This document shows, in pieces, positions 1 through 10,790 of a DNA stretch of 64,000 nt. Numbering within the stretch: position 1 is the stretch's first letter; each line of letters opens with the position of its first letter. The notes below the pieces were generated by a model that saw only the letters and a list, made by a program, of their open reading frames with translations, made no database searches and was not told where the DNA came from. A program made the translations under genes and the position numbers. Origin of the DNA: Enterobacter sp. RIT418 (GTDB lineage Bacteria > Pseudomonadota > Gammaproteobacteria > Enterobacterales > Enterobacteriaceae); contig NZ_QBJD02000005.1 of NCBI RefSeq assembly GCF_003057745.1, positions 124,001 to 188,000 on the forward strand, in the 5' to 3' direction.

Positions 1-352
1 CTTCCAGCGTCGCGGCGGTGAAAGGCTTGACGATGTAGCCGTTAGCGCCCGCCTGCGCGGCGGCGATGATGTTCTCTTTCTTCGCTTCGGCGGTAACCAT
101 CAGCACCGGCAATTTTGCCATTGCCGCATCGGTGCGGATGGTTTTGAGCAGCTCCAGGCCGTCGACGTTCGGCATATTCCAGTCGCTGACCACGAAGTCA
201 AAATCGCTGCCGCGCAGCTTGTTCAGCGCGTCCTGGCCGTCTTCCGCTTCGTCAACGTTCTTGTAGCCCAGATCGTTCAGCAGGTTTCGTACGATGCGCC
301 GCATGGTGGCGAAATCATCCACCACCAGAAAACGCATATTTTTATCCGACAT
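1..352 (-). CDS. cheY: Chemotaxis response regulator CheY (3' end cut by window edge)
   Basis: Single-domain receiver that carries phosphate from CheA to the flagellar switch protein FliM. The visible 117 codons match enteric CheY closely: the acidic pair in FLVVDDF (D12, D13), the phosphoacceptor in SDWNMPN (about D57), the [10 protein letters not shown] segment with the switch Thr, and GYIVKPF with the conserved Lys. About 12 C-terminal residues lie beyond base 1. The ATG at 352 has a good AAGGAGA ribosome site that overlaps the cheB stop codon, so it is co-transcribed and probably translationally coupled with cheB. Next genes leftward are expected to be cheZ and flhBA, but they are not in the window. 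Confidence 0.97.
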   Translation of the reverse strand, partial: MSDKNMRFLVVDDFATMRRIVRNLLNDLGYKNVDEAEDGQDALNKLRGSDFDFVVSDWNMPNVDGLELLKTIRTDAAMAKLPVLMVTAEAKKENIIAAAQAGANGYIVKPFTAATLE

Positions 353-364
353 GGGTAAATCTCC

Positions 365-1420
365 TTAACGTCGTGAGTCGGTTTTAGGGGAACTTTTATA
401 AGCAAAACTGTCCAGCAGGCACTGGCTGATATCGCCAAGATCGACGACCTTTTTCGCCGCGCCGAGCGCAATCGCCTCGCGGGGCATGCCGAAGACCACG
501 CAGGTGGCCTCGCTCTGCGCGAGCGTGAACGCCCCGGTCTGACGAAGATGCAGCAGGCCGCGCGCGCCGTCGCCGCCCATTCCGGTCAGGATCGCCGCGC
601 TGGCGTGCCGGCTGGCCTGGCGGGCCACCGAGTCGAACAGCACATCGACGGAGGGGCGGTGGCGGTTAACCGCAGGCGCATCGCTGAGCCTGATCCGGTA
701 GCCGCTGTCCTGGCCGATGATCTCCATATGGCGATCGCCGGGCGCGATCAGGGCAGTCCCCGGCAGCACCGGCTCGCCGTCCTGCGCTTCGCGCACGGCA
801 ATCTGGCACAGCGAGTCAAGCCGCTGGGCGAAGGAGTAGGTAAACCCGGCGGGCATGTGCTGGGCGATCACGATCCCCGGCGTGCTGACCGGAAGCGGCA
901 TCAGGACCTGGCGCAGCGCCTCCGTTCCGCCCGTGGACGAACCAATGGCGATAATGCTTTGCTGACGCACCCTAATCCCGGCGAGCAGCGGCCTGGCGGT
1001 TGGCGCAGGCGGCGTTAGCCTGGCGCGCGCGGCGATGCGGATTTTCTCAATCACCAGCTGGCTCCAGCGCGCGATATTGTCCTCCTCGCGGTGCTCCGGC
1101 TTCGGCACAAAGTCCACCGCGCCGTGCTCCAGCGCCCGCAGGGTCGCCGCGGAGCCGCGGGTGGTCAGGGAGGAGATCATCACTACCGGCATCGGGCGCA
1201 GGCGCATCAGCCGGGAAAGAAACTCCAGCCCGTCCATGCGCGGCATGTCGATATCCAGCGTCAGGACGTCCGGGTTAAGCTGTTTGATCAGCTCGCGTGC
1301 GATAAACGCGTCCGGCGCGGTTCCCACCATTTCCATATCGGGCTGCTGATTCACCACCGCGCTCAGCATGTTGCGCATCAGGGCTGAATCATCTACCGCC
1401 AGCACGCGAATCGGGCTCAC
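365..1420 (-). CDS. cheB: Chemotaxis protein-glutamate methylesterase CheB
   Basis: Removes methyl groups from, and deamidates, chemoreceptor glutamates and glutamines for adaptation; it acts in the cytoplasm and is activated by CheA phosphorylation. It has 351 aa, the normal family length. An N-terminal receiver domain carries D10/D11 and phosphoacceptor D56 in [12 protein letters not shown]-terminal methylesterase domain (about 155-345) has [10 protein letters not shown] with the catalytic Ser, QHMP with the catalytic His, and TGMGGDG with the catalytic Asp. The start is a GTG at 1420 overlapping the cheR stop by 4 nt (GTGA), which implies coupled translation. Confidence 0.98.
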   Translation of the reverse strand: MSPIRVLAVDDSALMRNMLSAVVNQQPDMEMVGTAPDAFIARELIKQLNPDVLTLDIDMPRMDGLEFLSRLMRLRPMPVVMISSLTTRGSAATLRALEHGAVDFVPKPEHREEDNIARWSQLVIEKIRIAARARLTPPAPTARPLLAGIRVRQQSIIAIGSSTGGTEALRQVLMPLPVSTPGIVIAQHMPAGFTYSFAQRLDSLCQIAVREAQDGEPVLPGTALIAPGDRHMEIIGQDSGYRIRLSDAPAVNRHRPSVDVLFDSVARQASRHASAAILTGMGGDGARGLLHLRQTGAFTLAQSEATCVVFGMPREAIALGAAKKVVDLGDISQCLLDSFAYKSSPKTDSRR

Positions 1421-2271
1421 CGTGTTGTCTCCGTCAGTTCATAAACCGACTGGCCGCGCAGGCGCAGCGGAATATGTGAATGGTTAAAATGTTCCGAATG
1501 GCCGACAAACAGCAAGCCTCCGGGCTTAAGCAGGCGGGCAAAACGCTGCAGCAGGCGCTGCTGCGTAGGCGCATCGAAATAAATCATCACGTTGCGGCAG
1601 AAAATGGCGTCGAACGGGCCGGGAACGGACCACTTCTCATCCAGCAGATTGAGCTGCTGATAGTGAATGGCGGAGAGCAGCTCGCGCTTCGCCTTGACCA
1701 TCTCGCTGTTATCCCCCGCGCCGCGCAGAAACCAGGCCCGCTTTTGCGCCAGCGTCAGCGCGTCCAGATCGCTCAGGCGGTAGACGCCCGCTTCCGCTTT
1801 GGTCAGCACCTCGGTGTCGATATCCGAGGCCCAGACGCGCGGCCCCGAAAGGGACGGGCCCAGCGCCTCGTCCAGCGTCATGGCAATCGAGCACGGCTCT
1901 TCACCCGTCGACGCGGCGGTACACCAGACGCGATAGCCGCTGCCGCGCGGGCGGGCGTGCTGGGCGAGGATCGGAAAGTGGTACGACTCGCGGAAAAACG
2001 AGGTCAGGTTCGTCGTCAGCGCGTTGATGAAGTTTTGCCATTCCGGGTGCTCTGAGTGCGATTCAAGCAGGGCGATATAGTCGCTGAAGCTGGTATGTGC
2101 CAGGGCGCGCACGCGGCGCGAGAGGCGATTAAAAATCATCTCCCGCTTCTGGGCGTTGACGACAATTCCCGCGCGCTTATATATTAATTTCCCGATGCGC
2201 TGTAATTCGCCGTCAGACAAAGAAAGCGTATTAAGGGATAAACGTGCAGGAATGCTGTTAATTTCACTCAT
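1417..2271 (-). CDS. cheR: Chemotaxis protein methyltransferase CheR
   Basis: SAM-dependent methyltransferase that methylates glutamates on chemoreceptors and opposes CheB. It has 284 aa against about 286 in E. coli. The N-terminal helical domain is followed by the SAM-binding domain with [15 protein letters not shown] and [10 protein letters not shown]. It starts at an ATG 15 bp after the fliE stop, so fliE-cheR-cheB-cheY read as one leftward operon. In E. coli cheRBYZ follows tar-tap and fliE stands alone; this linkage of cheR to fliE is a rearrangement. Confidence 0.98.
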   Translation of the reverse strand: MSEINSIPARLSLNTLSLSDGELQRIGKLIYKRAGIVVNAQKREMIFNRLSRRVRALAHTSFSDYIALLESHSEHPEWQNFINALTTNLTSFFRESYHFPILAQHARPRGSGYRVWCTAASTGEEPCSIAMTLDEALGPSLSGPRVWASDIDTEVLTKAEAGVYRLSDLDALTLAQKRAWFLRGAGDNSEMVKAKRELLSAIHYQQLNLLDEKWSVPGPFDAIFCRNVMIYFDAPTQQRLLQRFARLLKPGGLLFVGHSEHFNHSHIPLRLRGQSVYELTETTR

Positions 2272-2286
2272 AGAAGCGAATTGGCC

Positions 2287-2610
2287 TTAAACCGGAGTAT
2301 TCATTATTTCCTGATAGGCGCCGATCATTTTATTACGCGCCTGCATGCCAAAGCTGAATGAAATAGACGATTTCTGCATCGCCAGCATCACGTCATTAAG
2401 CCCAATATCGCTGCTGCCGGACATCCATTCCTGCGTTTTTGTTTTCGCTTCTAGCTGCGTTTTATTTATTTCGTTAATGCTGTTAAATAAAGCATCAGAA
2501 AACGAGGGCATGTCGCCGCGCGCTGCCTGCAGGCGGTGAGACGGGCCGCTGACCTGCTGTGCCTGGGTCTGAATTTGATCGAGTACGCCACGCATTAATG
2601 TTGCTGACAT
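2287..2610 (-). CDS. fliE: Flagellar MS-ring/rod junction protein FliE
   Basis: Small protein that links the FliF MS ring to the proximal rod and is exported early by the flagellar type III apparatus. It has 107 aa against about 104 in E. coli. The C-terminal end ARNKMIGAYQEIMNTPV matches the conserved FliE C-terminus. It is divergent from fliF, as in E. coli, but here it heads the leftward chemotaxis operon. The ATG at 2610 is preceded by a CAGGAA-type ribosome site. Confidence 0.95.
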   Translation of the reverse strand: MSATLMRGVLDQIQTQAQQVSGPSHRLQAARGDMPSFSDALFNSINEINKTQLEAKTKTQEWMSGSSDIGLNDVMLAMQKSSISFSFGMQARNKMIGAYQEIMNTPV

Positions 2611-2875
2611 TTTTCAGTTCCTGATAAATAAGATTGAAAACGATGTTTATTGCGCATCTTTTAAACGTCGACAGCTTACCACGTGAATAAAAACCCCAGA
2701 AAATCCAATAAGCCGACAGAACTTTGAGCTTATTTATCCTTAAAAAAAATACCTTTCAGACGATAATGCCCGCCTGAAAAATTCTTCTGCTTTTTGAAAT
2801 CGTCGACAACACTCTCGCGAATTTCGTGAGCTGACGTGCATCCGTGATGCGCGCTATTTCATACAGGAATACGGC
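2611..2875. promoter_or_regulatory. fliE / fliF divergent promoter region
   Basis: This AT-rich 265-bp gap separates the divergent fliE and fliF operons, so it must hold at least two promoters. In enterics both are class 2 (FlhD4C2-dependent, sigma-70). I could not place an FlhD4C2 box with certainty. GACGATAA at 2759-2766 resembles a sigma-28 -10 element, but the DNA 11 bp upstream matches the -35 poorly, so it is not called as a promoter. Confidence 0.5.
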
Positions 2876-4555
2876 ATGAGTGCCACACTAAATGATGTAA
2901 CGAATAATCCAGCCGATCGCATTAAGTCGATGCTGCTTTCGCTGCGCGGCAGCCCGAAGCTCCTGCTGGTGATTTGCGGCGCGGCGGCGCTTTCCGTTCT
3001 GATTGCGCTCATGTTCTGGGCAAAGGAGCCGGACTACCGGGTGCTGTTCAGCAACATCAGCGATGAAGAGGGCGGCGCGATTGTCGCGCAGCTCACCCAG
3101 CTCAACATTCCCTACCGCATCGACGCGCCGGGCGGCATGATTATGGTGCCGGGATCGCAGGTGCACGAAGTGCGCATGAAGCTGGCGCAGCAGGGGCTGC
3201 CGAAAGGCGGTTCGGTCGGCTTTGAGCTGCTGGACCAGGAAAAGTTTGGCATCAGCCAGTTTACCGAGCAGGTGAACTACCAGCGCGCGCTGGAGGGCGA
3301 GCTGGCCCGCACGATTGAAAACCTGGGGCCTATTCAGAGCGCGCGCGTGCATCTGGCCACGCCAAAGCCGTCGATGTTCGTGCGCGAGCAAAAAAAGCCG
3401 ACCGCCTCGGTCACCGTGAACCTTATTCAGGGGCGCGTGCTGGACGATGCGCAGGTGGTGGCGATTACCCATCTTATCTCCAGCGCGGTGACCGGGCTGT
3501 CTGCCGACAGCGTCACGATTGTCGATCAGCGCGGCAACCTGCTGACCCAAAGCGGCGTGCGCGGCCTGCAAACGGCGCATCTGAAATATACCAATGAAAT
3601 TGAAAGCGATTACCAGCAGCGCATTCAGCGCATTCTGGCTCCGCTGGTGGGCGACGGAAACATCCGCGCGCAGGTGACGGCGCAGATTGACTTCACCGAG
3701 CAGGAGCAGACGCAGGAGCAGTATCAGCCAAACGCCGATCCGCAAAAAATGGCGATCCGCAGCCGTCAGGCGAGCCTCGCGGAGCAGGGCAACCGCCGCG
3801 GCGCCGGCGGCGTGCCGGGTGCGCTAAGCAATACGCCCGCACCGCCTGCAACCTCGGAAATCACCCAGCCGCTGGGTACGCCAGCCGACGATAAAAAAGA
3901 AAAAACCACCGGTACCCGCAGCGCCAGCGACGGCGCGCAGCCCTACAACAACCGCAGCGACGAAACCACCAACTTTGAGGTGGACCGCACGCTTACCCAT
4001 ACCAAATCTAACGCCGGGCGCATCCAGCGCCTCTCCGTGGCGGTGGTGATCAACCACCTGCCGCAGGGCGAAGAGGGCAAGCCGGGCCCGATTAGCGAGG
4101 CCGAACTCGCCCGCATCAACGCGCTGGTGAAAGAGGCGATCGGCTACAACGCCGCGCGCGGGGACAGCGTCAATATTCTTAACTCGGCGTTTAACGGCGT
4201 CGTGGATGAGCCTGTGCCGCCGTTCTGGAAGCAGGATCGCTTTTACGCGCTGCTGATGTCCATTGCCCGCTACCTGGTGATTGCGATTATCGCCTGGGTG
4301 ATGTGGCGCAAGCTGGTGCAGCCCGCGTGGGCCCGCCATCAGGAGACCACGCTGCGTCGTCTTGAGATGGAAAAAGAGGCGCGAGAAGAAGAGCTTGCCG
4401 CGAAGAAACGCGCGGCTGAAAAAGGCGTGCGCGACCGCGCGCAGCAGAAAGTGGATACCGAAATGCACAGCCAGCAGCTGCGCGAGCTGGCGGAGCAGGA
4501 GCCTCGCGTTATCGCCCTGGTGATCCGTCAGTGGATGAGTAAGGAGCCGAAATAA
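2876..4555 (+). CDS. fliF: Flagellar MS-ring protein FliF
   Basis: Forms the membrane MS ring that houses the export gate and carries the C ring. It has 559 aa against about 552 in E. coli. The first membrane helix is at about 37-57, then come the YscJ/FliF ring-building domains and a low-complexity Pro/Gly/Thr linker at about 310-370. A second membrane helix lies at about 455-477, and a charged C-terminal tail provides the FliG-binding end. The ATG at 2876 follows an AGGAA ribosome site. Its stop overlaps the fliG start by 1 nt (TAATG). It heads the fliFGHIJK operon. Confidence 0.98.
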   Translation: MSATLNDVTNNPADRIKSMLLSLRGSPKLLLVICGAAALSVLIALMFWAKEPDYRVLFSNISDEEGGAIVAQLTQLNIPYRIDAPGGMIMVPGSQVHEVRMKLAQQGLPKGGSVGFELLDQEKFGISQFTEQVNYQRALEGELARTIENLGPIQSARVHLATPKPSMFVREQKKPTASVTVNLIQGRVLDDAQVVAITHLISSAVTGLSADSVTIVDQRGNLLTQSGVRGLQTAHLKYTNEIESDYQQRIQRILAPLVGDGNIRAQVTAQIDFTEQEQTQEQYQPNADPQKMAIRSRQASLAEQGNRRGAGGVPGALSNTPAPPATSEITQPLGTPADDKKEKTTGTRSASDGAQPYNNRSDETTNFEVDRTLTHTKSNAGRIQRLSVAVVINHLPQGEEGKPGPISEAELARINALVKEAIGYNAARGDSVNILNSAFNGVVDEPVPPFWKQDRFYALLMSIARYLVIAIIAWVMWRKLVQPAWARHQETTLRRLEMEKEAREEELAAKKRAAEKGVRDRAQQKVDTEMHSQQLRELAEQEPRVIALVIRQWMSKEPK

Positions 4556-5541
4556 TGAATGCTTCAGATAAAAGCGCCATCGTCATGCTGACGCTGGGGG
4601 ATGTCCTGGCCGCAGAGGTGTTTAAGCACCTCAACGCCCACGAGGTGAAGCAGATTAGCGCATCGATGGTCAATATGGCGGGCTTCACCCACGACCAGAT
4701 GGCCATGGTGCTGGAAGAGTTCAGGAAAGACTCCAGCGAATATGCCGCGCTCAGCCTCAACACCAACGATTACCTGCGCAGCGTGCTGGTCAAGGCGCTG
4801 GGCGAAGAGCGCGCCTCGTCGCTGCTGGAGGACCTGCTGGATACCCACCAGGGCACCAACGGCATCGAGACGCTCAACTTTATGGACCCGCAGGCGGTGT
4901 TCGACCTTATCCGCGAAGAGCATCCGCAGATCATCGCCACCATCCTGGTGCACCTCAAGCGCAACCAGGCGGCGGATGTGCTGGGCAAATTTGAGGATCG
5001 CGAGCGTAACGACATCATGCTGCGTATCGCCACCTTCGGCGGCGTGCAGCCTGCCGCGCTGCAGGAGCTGACGGAAGTGCTGAACAACCTGCTTCACGGC
5101 CAGAACCTCAAGCGCAGCAAGATGGGCGGCGTACGTCCGGCGGCCGAAATTCTCAACCTGATGAAGTCTCACCAGGAGGAGGCGGCGATCGAGGCGGTGC
5201 GCGAGTTCGACGGCGAGCTGGCGCAGAAAATTGTCGACGAGATGTTCCTGTTCGAAAACCTGGTGGACGTGGAAGACCGCAGCATCCAGCGCCTGCTGCA
5301 GGAAATCGAGAGCGAAACGCTGATCATCGCGCTGAAGGGGGCCGACGAGCCGCTGCGCATGAAGTTCTTCCGCAATATGTCCCGCCGTCAGGCGGAGCTG
5401 ATGACCGACGATCTGGCCTCTCGCGGCCCGGTGCGTCTGTCGCAGGTCGAAGCCGAGCAGAAGACAATCCTCAACGTGGTGCGTCGCCTGGCCGAATCCG
5501 GCGAGATCCTGATTGGAGGCAGCGACGATGCCTATGTTTGA
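4555..5541 (+). CDS. fliG: Flagellar motor switch protein FliG
   Basis: C-ring protein that contacts FliF and interacts with MotA stators to generate torque and set rotation direction. It has 328 aa, close to the 331 of E. coli. The conserved EHPQ motif is in REEHPQIIA. The C-terminal torque helix region (about 262-300) keeps the alternating charged residues in [20 protein letters not shown] and ELMTDDL. It overlaps fliF by 1 nt and fliH by 14 nt. Confidence 0.98.
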   Translation: MNASDKSAIVMLTLGDVLAAEVFKHLNAHEVKQISASMVNMAGFTHDQMAMVLEEFRKDSSEYAALSLNTNDYLRSVLVKALGEERASSLLEDLLDTHQGTNGIETLNFMDPQAVFDLIREEHPQIIATILVHLKRNQAADVLGKFEDRERNDIMLRIATFGGVQPAALQELTEVLNNLLHGQNLKRSKMGGVRPAAEILNLMKSHQEEAAIEAVREFDGELAQKIVDEMFLFENLVDVEDRSIQRLLQEIESETLIIALKGADEPLRMKFFRNMSRRQAELMTDDLASRGPVRLSQVEAEQKTILNVVRRLAESGEILIGGSDDAYV

Positions 5542-6232
5542 TGATAAAACCCCGCGCGAATGGCGCAGCTGGCAGCCGGAGAACCTGCTGGGTGAAACCG
5601 TAGACGTGCCGCTGCCGACGCTGGATAACGCCCAGTCGGAGGCCCAGCTGAAGGCCGAACTGGCGCGCCTGCGCAAGCAGGCGGAGCAGCAGGGCTTTGC
5701 CCAGGGGCAGCAGCAGGGCGAGGAAGAGGGGCGCAGGCAGGGCTTCGAGCAGGGCGTCAAAGAGGGCCGCGAGGCCGGGTTTGCGCAGGGCCTGGAGCAG
5801 GCGCGCGCTGAGCAGCAGGCGCTGCTGCGCCAGGCCGAACAGTGGGTGAACAACCTCAAGCTGGCGCTGGAAAACCTCGACAGCCTGGTGCCTGCCCGCC
5901 TGGTGCAGCTCTCGCTGGAAGCGGTGCAGCAATTATACGGTTCGTCCACCGTGGCGGATCACCACGCCCTGATCGTCCAGATCCGCAAGCTGATGAAGCA
6001 GGACCCGCTCCTGCACGGCACCTTCCAGCTGTACGTCAACCCGGCGGAGTTCGCCGCGGTTGAGGAGGCGCTCGGTGAAACGCTGCGCGCAATGGGCTGG
6101 ACGCTGCACCGCGACGCGCAGCTGGCCGCGGGCGGCTGTCGGGTGGTTTCGCCGGACGTTGAGGTGGATGCCAGCCTGGAGACGCGCTGGCAGGCCATCT
6201 GCCAGCTGGCGCGCGAGGAGCTCACGCAATGA
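5528..6232 (+). CDS. fliH: Flagellar export ATPase regulator FliH
   Basis: Binds the export ATPase FliI and tethers it to the C ring (via FliN) and export gate. The chosen start is the ATG at 5528, which has a GGAGG site 8 nt upstream inside the end of fliG; an upstream TTG at 5513 is in frame but would overlap that site. The protein has 234 aa. A striking run of GxxxG-type repeats rich in Gln, Glu and Gly (about residues 55-95, for example [10 protein letters not shown]) is the hallmark helical segment of FliH. The stop overlaps fliI by 4 nt. Confidence 0.96.
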   Translation: MPMFDDKTPREWRSWQPENLLGETVDVPLPTLDNAQSEAQLKAELARLRKQAEQQGFAQGQQQGEEEGRRQGFEQGVKEGREAGFAQGLEQARAEQQALLRQAEQWVNNLKLALENLDSLVPARLVQLSLEAVQQLYGSSTVADHHALIVQIRKLMKQDPLLHGTFQLYVNPAEFAAVEEALGETLRAMGWTLHRDAQLAAGGCRVVSPDVEVDASLETRWQAICQLAREELTQ

Positions 6233-7596
6233 GCCAGCAGCAGCTAAAGGCGTGGCTTTCGGCAATCGATCGGGTGGAGGAAAAGCTGGCGCAGGTGCCG
6301 GATTTTCGCCAGTACGGCAAGCTCACGCGCGCCACGGGGCTGGTGATGGAGGCCGTGGGGCTGAAGCTTCCCATCGGCGCGCTGTGCATCGTTGAGCGCC
6401 AGACCGACGCGGGCATTGTGCCGGTCGAAAGCGAAGTGGTGGGCTTCAGCGGCCAGACCCTGTACCTGATGCCGCTTGAGCACGTTGACGGTATTCTGCC
6501 GGGGGCGCGTATTTACGCCCTGCAGGGCGACAGCCACAGCGGCAAGCAGCTGCCCGTCGGCCCGCACCTGCTGGGCCGCGTGCTGGACGCGCAGGGGCGC
6601 CCGCTGGATGGACGTCCCGCGCCGGGTAAACCCTCTGCCGGCCTCTTTACTCCCACGCTTAACCCGCTGCACCGCGACCCGATAAAAAGCGTGCTCGACG
6701 TCGGCGTGCGGGCGATTAACGGCCTGCTGACGGTGGGACGCGGCCAGCGCATGGGCCTCTTCGCCGGGTCGGGCGTGGGGAAAAGCGTCCTGCTCGGCAT
6801 GATGGCGCGCTTCACGACCGCCGACGTCATCGTGGTGGGGCTTATCGGCGAGCGCGGGCGCGAGGTCAAAGATTTTATCGAGAACATCCTCGGCGACGAA
6901 GGGCTGTCGCGCGCGGTGGTGGTGGCGGCACCGGCGGACGTGTCGCCGATCCTGCGCATGCAGGGCGCGGTGTACGCCACCCGCATCGCCGAAGATTTTC
7001 GCGAGCGCGGCCTGAACGTGCTGCTGATCATGGATTCCCTGACGCGATACGCCATGGCGCAGCGCGAGGTGGCGCTGGCGATTGGCGAACCTCCGGCCAC
7101 CAAAGGTTATCCGCCGTCGGTCTTCGCCCGCCTGCCCGCGCTGGTGGAGCGCACCGGCAACGGCGTGAAGGGCGGCGGGTCGATTACCGCGTTCTACACC
7201 GTGCTGACGGAAGGGGACGACCAGCAGGACCCGATTGCCGACTCGGCGCGCGCGATCCTCGACGGCCACATCGTGCTGTCGCGCCGCCTCGCGGAGGCGG
7301 GCCACTATCCGGCTATCGACGTGGAAGCCTCGATCAGCCGCGCCATGACGGAGCTTATCCCGCACGCACAGTACCGCAAGGTGCAGCGCTTTAAGCAGCT
7401 GCTTTCGGCGTATCAGCGCAACCGCGATCTGGTGAGCGTGGGGGCGTACGTGAAGGGCAGCGACGCGCTGCTGGACCAGGCAATCGACAAATATCCGGCT
7501 CTGGAGGCGTTCCTCCACCAGGCGATCCACGAGCGCAGCGGCTATGACGACGCCGTTCGCGCGCTCTCCGGGCTGTTCCCGGACATCACGGGGTAA
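6229..7596 (+). CDS. fliI: Flagellar type III export ATPase FliI
   Basis: Hexameric ATPase that dissociates chaperone-substrate complexes and energises flagellar export at the cytoplasmic face. It has 455 aa, like E. coli FliI (457). Walker A is [14 protein letters not shown] (about 178-191) and Walker B is [23 protein letters not shown] and the C-terminal [14 protein letters not shown] are conserved in the F1-beta-like family. The ATG overlaps the fliH stop (ATGA). Confidence 0.98.
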   Translation: MSQQQLKAWLSAIDRVEEKLAQVPDFRQYGKLTRATGLVMEAVGLKLPIGALCIVERQTDAGIVPVESEVVGFSGQTLYLMPLEHVDGILPGARIYALQGDSHSGKQLPVGPHLLGRVLDAQGRPLDGRPAPGKPSAGLFTPTLNPLHRDPIKSVLDVGVRAINGLLTVGRGQRMGLFAGSGVGKSVLLGMMARFTTADVIVVGLIGERGREVKDFIENILGDEGLSRAVVVAAPADVSPILRMQGAVYATRIAEDFRERGLNVLLIMDSLTRYAMAQREVALAIGEPPATKGYPPSVFARLPALVERTGNGVKGGGSITAFYTVLTEGDDQQDPIADSARAILDGHIVLSRRLAEAGHYPAIDVEASISRAMTELIPHAQYRKVQRFKQLLSAYQRNRDLVSVGAYVKGSDALLDQAIDKYPALEAFLHQAIHERSGYDDAVRALSGLFPDITG

Positions 7597-7608
7597 AACG
7601 GTGACGCA

Positions 7609-8058
7609 ATGAAGGTGAATAACCCGATGAACCTGCTGCGGGACATGGCAGAAGAGACGCTGACCGAAACCACCCGCGCGCTGGGCGGCGCCCGGCAGCA
7701 GCTGCAGCAGGCGGTCACGCAGCACCGGCAGCTGCAATGCTACGAGAACGAGTACCAGCAGTCCCTGCGTCAGGGAATGATGGGCAGCGGCATGTCGGTG
7801 GCGGATCTGGTGAATCACCAGTCGTTTATTGTGGCGCTAAGGCAGGTGGTTAAGCAGCAGGAAGGCCACGTTAACGCCTGTGAGAAAGAGGTGGATCGGG
7901 TTAAGCAGAACTGGGTGCAAAACAAACAGCGCCTGAACGCGTTTGAAACGCTGATTGCGCGACGCGCCTCGGCGCAGGCGCAGACGCAAAGCCGCCACGA
8001 ACAGAAGCTGATGGATGAATTTGCCCAGCGTGCCGGACAGAAGAGAGAAAGGCTATGA
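7609..8058 (+). CDS. fliJ: Flagellar export chaperone FliJ
   Basis: Coiled-coil stalk-like subunit that inserts into the FliI hexamer and links it to FlhA. It has 149 aa, almost entirely alpha-helical, and is rich in Gln, Glu and Arg (for example ARQQLQQAVTQHRQLQCYEN). Length and position between fliI and fliK are typical. The ATG at 7609 has only a weak ribosome site, so coupling to fliI, 12 bp upstream, is likely. It overlaps fliK by 4 nt. Confidence 0.95.
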   Translation: MKVNNPMNLLRDMAEETLTETTRALGGARQQLQQAVTQHRQLQCYENEYQQSLRQGMMGSGMSVADLVNHQSFIVALRQVVKQQEGHVNACEKEVDRVKQNWVQNKQRLNAFETLIARRASAQAQTQSRHEQKLMDEFAQRAGQKRERL

Positions 8059-9146
8059 ACATCGATATGGCCACCCTGCTACTGGGTGGAACGCAGGAAA
8101 AACCAAAGGCGGGAGCGCTTTCTGACAAGGGGTTTAGCCTCGAGCTGGACGACAGGCTGGCTTCCCTGGCGCAGCTTTTTCCGGGCATTGAGCCGCAGAT
8201 GCTGGTGGCCGCGCTGCCCGCCGGGCTGCTGGCGCAGGAGGTGGCCGACATGCCAGACCTTGAGGCCGAGCTGATGACCGGACAACGGGAGCGGGCAGAA
8301 ACCCTGACGGGCGTGACGCTCGACGACGGCGAAGGCGGGGAGAGCCCGCAGTGGCAGCTCCAGCAGCTGGTTGCCCGCAGCGTGAACGGGGCCGACGCCG
8401 CCGCACGCCCCGCCGCGGGGAAACCCGTAGAGCACGCGATGAGCGAGAGCGCGGACGATCGCGGCGTCAGGGCGGGTGAGCCGCGCGGCAGGCTGGCGGT
8501 CCCGCTGGCCGTGGCCGATAGGCCCGCGCCGGTCAACCCGCTTTCGGCGGCGTCATCCGCAGCCGTACAGGCTTCTGCGGTGGTTCCTTCCAGCGAGGCC
8601 GCTGCGACCGACGCCGTTAACATGACGACGACAACGCCGTCGGGGAGCGCCGTCGCGATGCCCGCCGCCGTGCGCACCAGCGTCACCCACGCGCCGCAGC
8701 AGGTGGTGACCGTGAGCCATCCGCCGGAAACGCCGGAGTGGAAGCAGTCGGTCAGCCAGCACATCGCCATCTTCAGCCGGAACGGCCTGCACAACGCCGA
8801 GATCCGCCTGAACCCGGAGGAGCTGGGCTCGCTGCATATTTCGCTGCGCATGCAGCAGGATCAGGCGCAAATCCACATCGTGAGCGAGCACGGACACGTT
8901 CGTCAGATGATGGAGCAGGCCATGCCGCAGCTGCGCGCGGCGATGGCGGAGTCGGGGATCCAGCTCGGCCAGGCCAACGTCAGCGCGGAGGGCCAGCAGG
9001 CCGCCGCGAACGGACAAGAGGGCAACGCCCGTGGAGAGCCGCAGTTGCAGGGGGAAGGTGAAGAAAATGACGCTGAGGGCGACGTGGTGCCAACGCTATT
9101 AACCACCACGCCGGGAAATATATACGGAATTAATACCTTCGCGTGA
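8055..9146 (+). CDS. fliK: Flagellar hook-length control protein FliK
   Basis: Secreted molecular ruler that measures the hook and switches export specificity through FlhB. It has 363 aa against 375 in E. coli. The N-terminal and central parts are variable and rich in Ala and Pro. The conserved Flg_hook domain (about 230-320) contains EIRLNPEELGSLHISLRM and HVRQMMEQAMPQLRAAM. It overlaps fliJ by 4 nt and ends the fliF operon; 129 bp follow before fliL. Confidence 0.96.
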   Translation: MNIDMATLLLGGTQEKPKAGALSDKGFSLELDDRLASLAQLFPGIEPQMLVAALPAGLLAQEVADMPDLEAELMTGQRERAETLTGVTLDDGEGGESPQWQLQQLVARSVNGADAAARPAAGKPVEHAMSESADDRGVRAGEPRGRLAVPLAVADRPAPVNPLSAASSAAVQASAVVPSSEAAATDAVNMTTTTPSGSAVAMPAAVRTSVTHAPQQVVTVSHPPETPEWKQSVSQHIAIFSRNGLHNAEIRLNPEELGSLHISLRMQQDQAQIHIVSEHGHVRQMMEQAMPQLRAAMAESGIQLGQANVSAEGQQAAANGQEGNARGEPQLQGEGEENDAEGDVVPTLLTTTPGNIYGINTFA

Positions 9147-9186
9147 AGTGCTGAATTACGTTCAGTAATGAAATTTTATCGCCTGA

Positions 9187-9214
9187 TTATCAGGGTGACG
9201 ATCTGGACTACAAT
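9187..9214 (+). promoter_or_regulatory. Candidate sigma-70 promoter for fliLMNOPQR
   Basis: TTATCA at 9187-9192 and TACAAT at 9209-9214 are 16 bp apart and about 60 bp before the fliL start, in the only sizeable gap between fliK and fliR. E. coli also starts a class 2 operon at fliL. The match is modest and no clear FlhD4C2 box was identified. Confidence 0.35.
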
Positions 9215-9275
9215 ATCCGCCATATTGACTCGAGGGTAATGTCATTCCCTCACTTATTTATCAGGTGTACGTTCA

Positions 9276-9785
9276 ATGAGTAATAAAAATAAAAAGGTCG
9301 CCAGCGGCGGAGGCTCTCGCTCGCTTCTGATGACGTTCATGTTTTTGACTGCCGTTGCCGCGTGCGGTTTTTCTGGCTACCTGTTCTGGGAAATGAAGTT
9401 CGCCAGGCCCGCGGCGGCGGCTGAAACTGAAATAGCCGCAAAGCCAGCGCCGGCCCCTGTGCCAGCCGAGCCGCTGTACGCCTCGATGAATACCTTTACC
9501 GTTAGCCTGAAGCCGACGGCCAATGAGTCGGATCGCGTTCTGTATCTGGGCCTGTCGATTCGGGTGGCGGAACAAGCGTCGCTGACCGCGCTGCAAAAAT
9601 ATTTACCGGAATATCGCAGCCGCTTATTTATGCTGCTGACGCAGCAGACCTATGAAGATTTAGCCACGGATGAAGGAAAACGCCGTCTGATTAATAACAT
9701 CAAGGCCGAGCTGGATAAACCTCTGGCATTTAACCAGTCAATTCGCGTCACTGACGTCCTTATTAATGAATTTATTCTGCGGTAA
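9276..9785 (+). CDS. fliL: Flagellar basal-body-associated protein FliL
   Basis: Inner-membrane protein that surrounds and stabilises stator units. It has 169 aa with one membrane helix at about 14-36 (TFMFLTAVAACGFSGYLFW), a short Ala/Pro linker, and a periplasmic stomatin-like domain. The conserved C-terminus contains RVTDVLINEFILR. It is the first gene of the second structural operon; fliM follows after 5 bp. Confidence 0.95.
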   Translation: MSNKNKKVASGGGSRSLLMTFMFLTAVAACGFSGYLFWEMKFARPAAAAETEIAAKPAPAPVPAEPLYASMNTFTVSLKPTANESDRVLYLGLSIRVAEQASLTALQKYLPEYRSRLFMLLTQQTYEDLATDEGKRRLINNIKAELDKPLAFNQSIRVTDVLINEFILR

Positions 9786-9790
9786 TTATT

Positions 9791-10783
9791 ATGGCTGACA
9801 GCTTTTTATCTCAGGATGAGATCGACCGGTTGCTGAATGCGGATGCAGACAGCAGCCGCGATCCGAACAGCAGCAGGGCCGACGCGGGGATAAAACCCTA
9901 CGATCCGCACACGCAGCGCCGGGTGATCCGCGAGCGTCTGCACTCGCTGGAAATTATCAACGAGCGTTTTGCCAGACAGTTCCGCATGGGGTTGTTTAAC
10001 CTGCTGCGCCGCAGCCCGGACATCACGGCGGGAAATATCCAGATCCAGCCGTATCACGAGTTTGCGCGCAACCTGCCGGTGCCGACAAACCTCAACCTGC
10101 TGCACCTTAACCCGCTGCGCGGGACCTCGCTGATGGCGTTCTCGCCGGGGCTGGTGTTTATGGCCGTGGACAACCTCTTCGGTGGCGACGGGCGTTTTCC
10201 GACCAAAGCGGACGGGCGCGAATTTACCCCGACCGAGCAGCGCGTGATCCACCGCATGCTGTCGATGGCGCGCGAGGCCTACGAGTTTGCCTGGAGCTCG
10301 ATTTACAAAATCAAGACGGAATATATCCGTTCTGAAATTCAGGTGAAGTTTACCAACATCACCTCCTCGCCGAACGATGTGGTGGTCACCACGCCGTTTT
10401 CGGTGGAGATCGGCTCGCACCGCGGGGAGTTCAACATCTGTATCCCGTTCAGCACCATTGAGCCGCTGCGCGAGCTGCTGAGCAACCCGCCGATGGACAA
10501 CTCGCGGCATGAGGACACCGAGTGGCGCGGCATGCTGGCGAGCCAGATGCGCGAAACCGAGCTGGAGCTGACGGCGCGCTTTGCCGACATCGGCACCCGG
10601 CTGTCCAACGTGATGCAGCTGAAAAAAGGCGACGTGATCGCTCTGGACAAGCAGGAATTTATCGAAGCCAGCGTGGGCGGCGTGCCGGTCTTTACCGCCA
10701 GATACGGTGCCGTTAACAACCAATATGCCCTGAAGGTCGAGCAGATGATTCAGCCTTCGTTACTATCATTCAACAAGGAGTAA
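9791..10783 (+). CDS. fliM: Flagellar motor switch protein FliM
   Basis: Middle C-ring protein that binds CheY-P and sets the direction of rotation. It has 330 aa (E. coli 334). The N-terminal CheY-binding peptide LSQDEIDRLLNA is intact, the central CheC-like domain (about 45-230) includes GGDGRFPTK, and a C-terminal SpoA domain contacts FliN. The preserved CheY-binding peptide fits with cheY being part of the same cluster. Confidence 0.98.
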   Translation: MADSFLSQDEIDRLLNADADSSRDPNSSRADAGIKPYDPHTQRRVIRERLHSLEIINERFARQFRMGLFNLLRRSPDITAGNIQIQPYHEFARNLPVPTNLNLLHLNPLRGTSLMAFSPGLVFMAVDNLFGGDGRFPTKADGREFTPTEQRVIHRMLSMAREAYEFAWSSIYKIKTEYIRSEIQVKFTNITSSPNDVVVTTPFSVEIGSHRGEFNICIPFSTIEPLRELLSNPPMDNSRHEDTEWRGMLASQMRETELELTARFADIGTRLSNVMQLKKGDVIALDKQEFIEASVGGVPVFTARYGAVNNQYALKVEQMIQPSLLSFNKE

Positions 10784-10790
10784 TTTCCCC

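Noticed and set aside
2740..2766. Sigma-28-like -10 GACGATAA upstream of fliF
   Set aside because: The -35 at the required 11-bp distance matches only about four of eight bases, and fliF is class 2 in related bacteria.
4564..5949. A 461-codon open frame antisense to fliG and fliH
   Set aside because: Same reason; the N-terminal part is Ser/Cys/Arg-rich repeat-like sequence created by the FliH Gln/Gly repeats.
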